From Christensenellaceae bacterium (GTDB taxonomy: Bacteria > Bacillota > Clostridia > Christensenellales > UBA1750): a stretch of 6,549 nucleotides of DNA. The notes under the pieces were generated by a model. The model did no database searches. It was given only the letters and a program-made list of their open reading frames with translations, and was not told the DNA's origin. The position numbers and the translations under genes are program-made. Shown piece by piece: positions 3,769 to 6,549 of this stretch (position 1 is its first letter; every line of letters starts with the position of its first letter). The stretch covers positions 1-6,549 of the forward strand of contig JAITTC010000250.1 of NCBI GenBank assembly GCA_031287285.1, read 5' to 3'.

Positions 3769-5051
3769 GAGCCCAGAGCCTCGTCCTGCTTCTTCACCGC
3801 CTTTGAGCCAAGAATCAGCAGCGCGCAGCCTAGATACAGCAGCAGGTTGAGCGCGAAGGGCAGCATCCGGTTGAGGGCGCTGAGCTGCCCGCCAATCCAG
3901 CCAAAGGGCGTGGAGCAAACCAGCATGATCACCGTTAGAAGTCCCATCATGCGCGCCCGCTCCTCCGGGTCGACGAACAGGGCGACCAGCGAATCCTTCC
4001 TGGGCATCACGATCGCGCAGCCCATCGCCTCGAGCAAAATATAGGCCCCCAGAGCGGCAAAAGCCGCAAATCCGCCGCCCTTTGGCGCCAAGAGCAGCAA
4101 AACCTGGCTGAGCATATACAGGCAAAGCCCCAAGACCATGTTGCGCCTGAAGTGCGCCTGCCCGCCGCCCGGCACGGCAAAGAAGAAGAACAGCATCACG
4201 GCTGCGCGCACCATCGGGAAGGCTGCCACCAGCCCCTCGGGCACGCCCAGGTCGTTGACGATGTAGAGCGCGAAGAAGCTCGACGTTAAAAAGGCCGTGA
4301 TGTTGAGCAAAACCATCACGCTCAGCGCGACCAGGACGGGTTTCGACCGAAAGATCGCCTTCAGCACGCCCTTATATTCCAATGTCAGCGAAAAAAGGCT
4401 CCTGCCCTTGGTCTGCCGCACGCGAAGCCTGCCCCGCTCGGTTTCGCTGCCGTAAACATAGAGCAAAACGAACTTTGCCGTCATCATGAAAAAGCTTAGG
4501 GTATAGATCCCGCGCATCACGGGGATCAGCGTAAAGCGCCCGACCAAAACGCCGGAAATCGGCGCGAAAAATACCGCCATCAGCCCCGCGACCGTGCACC
4601 AGGTATAGACATGCACCAGATGCTTGGGGTCGCAATCCTCCACGAGCAGGCAGCCCCAGGAGGTCGCCGTCACCTGCCAGAGGCTGTTGATCACCGCAGC
4701 CGCCAAAAACCAGGCGGCATTTTGTGAGAAGGCCCAAATCAGGCAGGGAAGCGACCAGGCGAGCATATCGACGATGAATGTCGTCGGCCGCCTGCCGAAT
4801 TTATCTGAGAGCACGCCGCCCAAGAGCGCCGCGAAGGCCTGGCAGACCATTCCAATCGATAGAATCCAGCCGATCTGCACATCGCTCACGCCCAGCTGAA
4901 ACATGAACAGCGTGGCATACGGCGCATAGAGGTTATTGGGGATGGCCCAAAGCGGCTCTGTATACACGCAGATTCGCGGATTGCCGCGCAGCGAAAGCAG
5001 CGTATGAAAGAGCGGGTGCCGATCGAATTTTTGCGCGAGGGCCTTTATCAT
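3765..5051 (-). CDS. MFS transporter, about 12 membrane segments
   Basis: 428 residues. A cytoplasmic N terminus leads into EPLWAIPNNLYAPYATLFMF (first membrane helix region). The MFS motif A, GGVLSDKFGRRPT, is at about residues 79-91, in the loop between helices 2 and 3. A second half begins near LVALSVMVLLNITAFLTSSFFALYI, and further hydrophobic stretches run to LLLYLGCALLILGS before a charged tail (KAVKKQDEALGS). The central loop (ETERGRLRVRQTKGR) is typical of the domain linker. The substrate is unknown; the EPLWAIPNNLYAPY opening resembles uncharacterised clostridial MFS carriers. The ATG at 5051 has GGAGG 8 nt upstream. A TTG in frame at 5066 is upstream of the ribosome binding site and is not the start. 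It is first in an operon with the tRNA deacylase and divergent from the ABC exporter. Confidence 0.88.
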   Translation of the reverse strand: MIKALAQKFDRHPLFHTLLSLRGNPRICVYTEPLWAIPNNLYAPYATLFMFQLGVSDVQIGWILSIGMVCQAFAALLGGVLSDKFGRRPTTFIVDMLAWSLPCLIWAFSQNAAWFLAAAVINSLWQVTATSWGCLLVEDCDPKHLVHVYTWCTVAGLMAVFFAPISGVLVGRFTLIPVMRGIYTLSFFMMTAKFVLLYVYGSETERGRLRVRQTKGRSLFSLTLEYKGVLKAIFRSKPVLVALSVMVLLNITAFLTSSFFALYIVNDLGVPEGLVAAFPMVRAAVMLFFFFAVPGGGQAHFRRNMVLGLCLYMLSQVLLLLAPKGGGFAAFAALGAYILLEAMGCAIVMPRKDSLVALFVDPEERARMMGLLTVIMLVCSTPFGWIGGQLSALNRMLPFALNLLLYLGCALLILGSKAVKKQDEALGS

Positions 5052-5073
5052 TTCCCATTCCTCCAAGCATTAC

Positions 5074-5104
5074 GGCGCACTTCATTGTGCGCCAGCCTAT
5101 CATA
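5074..5104 (-). promoter_or_regulatory. MFS operon -10 region and start-site hairpin
   Basis: The minus strand has TATGAT (5104-5099), but the -35 position (TGGAAG) is poor. Where transcription would begin lies a perfect 7-bp inverted repeat, ggcgcac-ttcatt-gtgcgcc (5074-5093). It could be an operator over the start site or a 5'-end stem-loop in the mRNA. Confidence 0.45.
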
Positions 5105-5251
5105 TCATCTTTTTCAGCTGCCTTCCAGCCCCAAACAAAGCCAATAAAAAACGACCCGTCAGGCAGCCTATTATGCCTTTCATCTTAATAATGTATACAA
5201 TTCATGGCCGCGCAGGCCCCCTGAAAGGCCAATCTTTCGGCCCCTCCGCTC
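5105..5251. other. Central part of the divergent MFS/ABC intergenic region
   Basis: No convincing gene. It contains the palindrome TGTATACA (5192-5199) in AT-rich surroundings, operator-like but unassigned, and a 5-bp aggca/tgcct inverted repeat (5161-5178). A 27-codon minus-strand frame (5100-5183) lacks a ribosome binding site. Confidence 0.35.
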
Positions 5252-5279
5252 TTGACAGAACAAAATGGTATGCTAGGAT
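5252..5279 (+). promoter_or_regulatory. ABC exporter promoter
   Basis: A perfect TTGACA (5252-5257), 16-nt spacer and TAGGAT (5274-5279) preceded by TGC (extended -10). Predicted start about 5286, leaving a leader of about 105 nt before the ATG. Confidence 0.75.
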
Positions 5280-5312
5280 AGCTTGTCTGGCCTTTTAAGA
5301 AAGCACGAAAGG

Positions 5313-5384
5313 GGCGAAGGCCCTTTGCGCGAAGGTGCCTGGGCGTGGCTTGCGAAAGCCTCGCGCCTTGTCTTCGCCAAGGGC
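5313..5384 (+). promoter_or_regulatory. Structured 5' leader of the ABC exporter mRNA
   Basis: Nested stems: GGCGAAG (5313-5319) with CTTCGCC (5372-5378); AAGGTGC (5332-5338) with GCGCCTT (5363-5369), one G-T pair; and GGCTT-gcga-AAGCC (5347-5360). In addition GCCCTT (5320-5325) is complementary to AAGGGC (5379-5384), which contains the only Shine-Dalgarno. Because the two outer pairs interleave, they would form a pseudoknot or alternate with each other. It matches no riboswitch class I can name. Confidence 0.5.
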
Positions 5385-5391
5385 TCCGAAT

Positions 5392-6549
5392 ATGAACGAA
5401 AAGCACTCAAAACTGCGGTTCATCCTGCGCTTTATGCCGGGCGCGCTGCCCTGGTTCCTCGTAACCATCGCCTCCAGCGCCCTGGTCATGTTCTGCGACA
5501 TGGTCGTGCCCCAAATCGTTTCCGTCACGGTGGATTCGGTGATCGGCAATGCGCCCTTTGCCCTGCCCGCCGCCGTTTTGGCGCTTTTGGGGGGCGGCGA
5601 AGCACTGCGCAGCCTGCAAAGCGGGCTCTTCCTCATGGCCTCCGCAGTCGCCGTCACCGCGCTTCTTGCGGCCCTTGCCCGCTATGTTTCCCGCGTGGCT
5701 AGCACCAGGGGCTCCGAGCGCTACGTCAAGTCCATGCGCGACACCCTCTTTTCCCACATTCAAAAGCTGCCCTTTGCCTGGCACACGAGGCACCGCACGG
5801 GCGATATCATCCAGCGCTGCACCTCGGATGTAGACCAAGTTCGCAACTTCGTCACGGGTCAGCTCGTCGAGATGGTCCGCATCGTGTTCCAGGTTGGCTT
5901 TTCGATGCTTGCCATGTTCGCCATGAACGCCGGCCTGGCCTTCGTGGCCCTTGGCTTCGTGCCGGTCATTTTTGCCTACTCCTGCTTTTTTGGTGGGCGC
6001 ATTCACAGCAAGTTCCAGGCTGCCGATGAAGAAGAGGGCCATCTCTCGACCGTGGCGCAAGAAAACCTGACCGGCGTGCGCGTGGTGCGCGCCTTTGGCA
6101 GGGAGCGCTTTGAGCGCGACAAGTTCGAAAGGCAAAACCAGGTTTACACCATGGCCTGGGTCAGGCTCAGCCGCACGCTTGGCTGGTTTTGGGCCATTTC
6201 CGACTTCGTGCCCATGCTGCTTTCGATGGTGGTGATCGCCCTTGGCACCATGAGCGCCGTGCGCGGCGAAATCAGCCCCGGCCAATTCATCGCCTTCGTG
6301 GCCTACACCTCAATGATGTCCTGGCCGGTGCGCCAGCTCGGCCGCATGGTCAGCGAAATGAGCAAGGCCGGGGTTTCGATCGACCGCCTGAACTACATCC
6401 TGGCAGCGCCCGTCGAGCAAGACCGCCCGGGCGCCGTGGACGCGCCGCTTGACGGCGACATCGCATTTGAGCACGTCAGCTTCTGCTACACGCCCGAAAA
6501 CGAGATTTTACACGATATCAGCTTTAAAATCCCCTGGGGCAGCACCGTC
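5392..6549 (+). CDS. ABC exporter, fused membrane/ATPase subunit (3' part outside window)
   Basis: 386 residues are visible. This is a type IV (Type I exporter) ABC half-transporter: N-terminal membrane domain, then the ATPase domain. Membrane segments lie at about 15-38, 78-100, 155-178, 180-200, 264-290 and 295-315. The coupling-helix region RHRTGDIIQRCTSDVDQVR (133-151) and the ENLTGVRVVRAFGRE block (224-238) are hallmarks of the MdlA/LmrA/BmrC group. The ATPase domain begins at about 357 (IAFEHVSFCYTPENEILHDI) with the A-loop Tyr366. The window stops at WGSTV, a few residues before the expected Walker A. The ATG at 5392 has AAGGG 8 nt upstream. About 340 nt of divergent regulatory DNA separates it from the MFS gene. 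The substrate is unknown. Such subunits often pair with a second one encoded just downstream, which cannot be seen here. Confidence 0.92.
   Translation, partial: MNEKHSKLRFILRFMPGALPWFLVTIASSALVMFCDMVVPQIVSVTVDSVIGNAPFALPAAVLALLGGGEALRSLQSGLFLMASAVAVTALLAALARYVSRVASTRGSERYVKSMRDTLFSHIQKLPFAWHTRHRTGDIIQRCTSDVDQVRNFVTGQLVEMVRIVFQVGFSMLAMFAMNAGLAFVALGFVPVIFAYSCFFGGRIHSKFQAADEEEGHLSTVAQENLTGVRVVRAFGRERFERDKFERQNQVYTMAWVRLSRTLGWFWAISDFVPMLLSMVVIALGTMSAVRGEISPGQFIAFVAYTSMMSWPVRQLGRMVSEMSKAGVSIDRLNYILAAPVEQDRPGAVDAPLDGDIAFEHVSFCYTPENEILHDISFKIPWGSTV

Noticed and set aside
3769..4125. N-terminal extension of the deacylase frame into the MFS gene
   Set aside because: The extra residues are the MFS sequence read out of frame. 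The ATGA overlap and normal family length support the start at 3768.
5100..5183. 27-codon minus-strand frame (starts MKGIIGCLTG, ends QLKKMI) upstream of the MFS gene
   Set aside because: The peptide is hydrophobic and basic and could be a leader, but there is no ribosome binding site before the ATG, no promoter for it, and its end overlaps the MFS -10 box.
5407..6285. Long minus-strand frame opposite the ABC exporter
   Set aside because: It is a mirror of a GC-rich real gene: His/Gly/Ala/Lys-heavy, without domains or a ribosome binding site, while the plus-strand frame encodes a clear ABC exporter.

Overview
The window looks like a GC-rich member of the Clostridia (Firmicutes), probably a gut-type lineage. 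The evidence is the strong GGAGG-type ribosome binding sites, several extended -10 promoters, rho-independent terminators, a DUF4846 lipoprotein, a ProX-type tRNA-editing protein and a Hol-Tox-like small toxin. This placement is inference; the sequence carries no rRNA or other firm taxonomic marker.

Layout, left to right. (1) 1-250, minus: 5' part of a secreted glycine-rich tandem-repeat protein with a GTG start, cut by the window edge. (2) 470-1384, minus: a secreted SH3-domain plus coiled-coil protein with its own promoter and a perfect terminator hairpin. (3) About 1700-2042: a compact locus that reads as a type I toxin-antitoxin system. It has a 29-residue membrane peptide gene on the minus strand and a short antisense RNA of about 100 nt on the plus strand. 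Each has its own TTGACA / extended -10 promoter and its own terminator, and the toxin Shine-Dalgarno is buried in a long hairpin. (4) 2066-3019, minus: a DUF4846 lipoprotein. (5) 3265-5051, minus: a two-gene operon, an MFS transporter followed by a YbaK/ProX-type aminoacyl-tRNA deacylase, coupled by an ATGA overlap. (6) 5392 to the right edge, plus: an ABC exporter subunit, divergent from the MFS gene, with a strong promoter and a highly structured leader. Its ATP-binding domain is cut off.

The most notable system is the toxin-antitoxin locus, which has no long ORF on its coding strand and would usually be missed. The antisense RNA overlaps the toxin's last codons and 3' UTR. It also carries an 11-nt copy (1806-1816) of the anti-Shine-Dalgarno arm of the toxin leader (complement of 1976-1986). 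This gives the toxin mRNA a perfect long-range 5'-3' pairing and the antitoxin a second possible contact at the ribosome binding site. The pairing was worked out by hand from the sequence; the regulatory mechanism is inference.

The other genes are mostly envelope and transport functions: two Sec-secreted proteins, one lipoprotein, one MFS carrier and one ABC exporter. The two secreted proteins on the left share a nearly identical 16-nt ribosome-binding leader.
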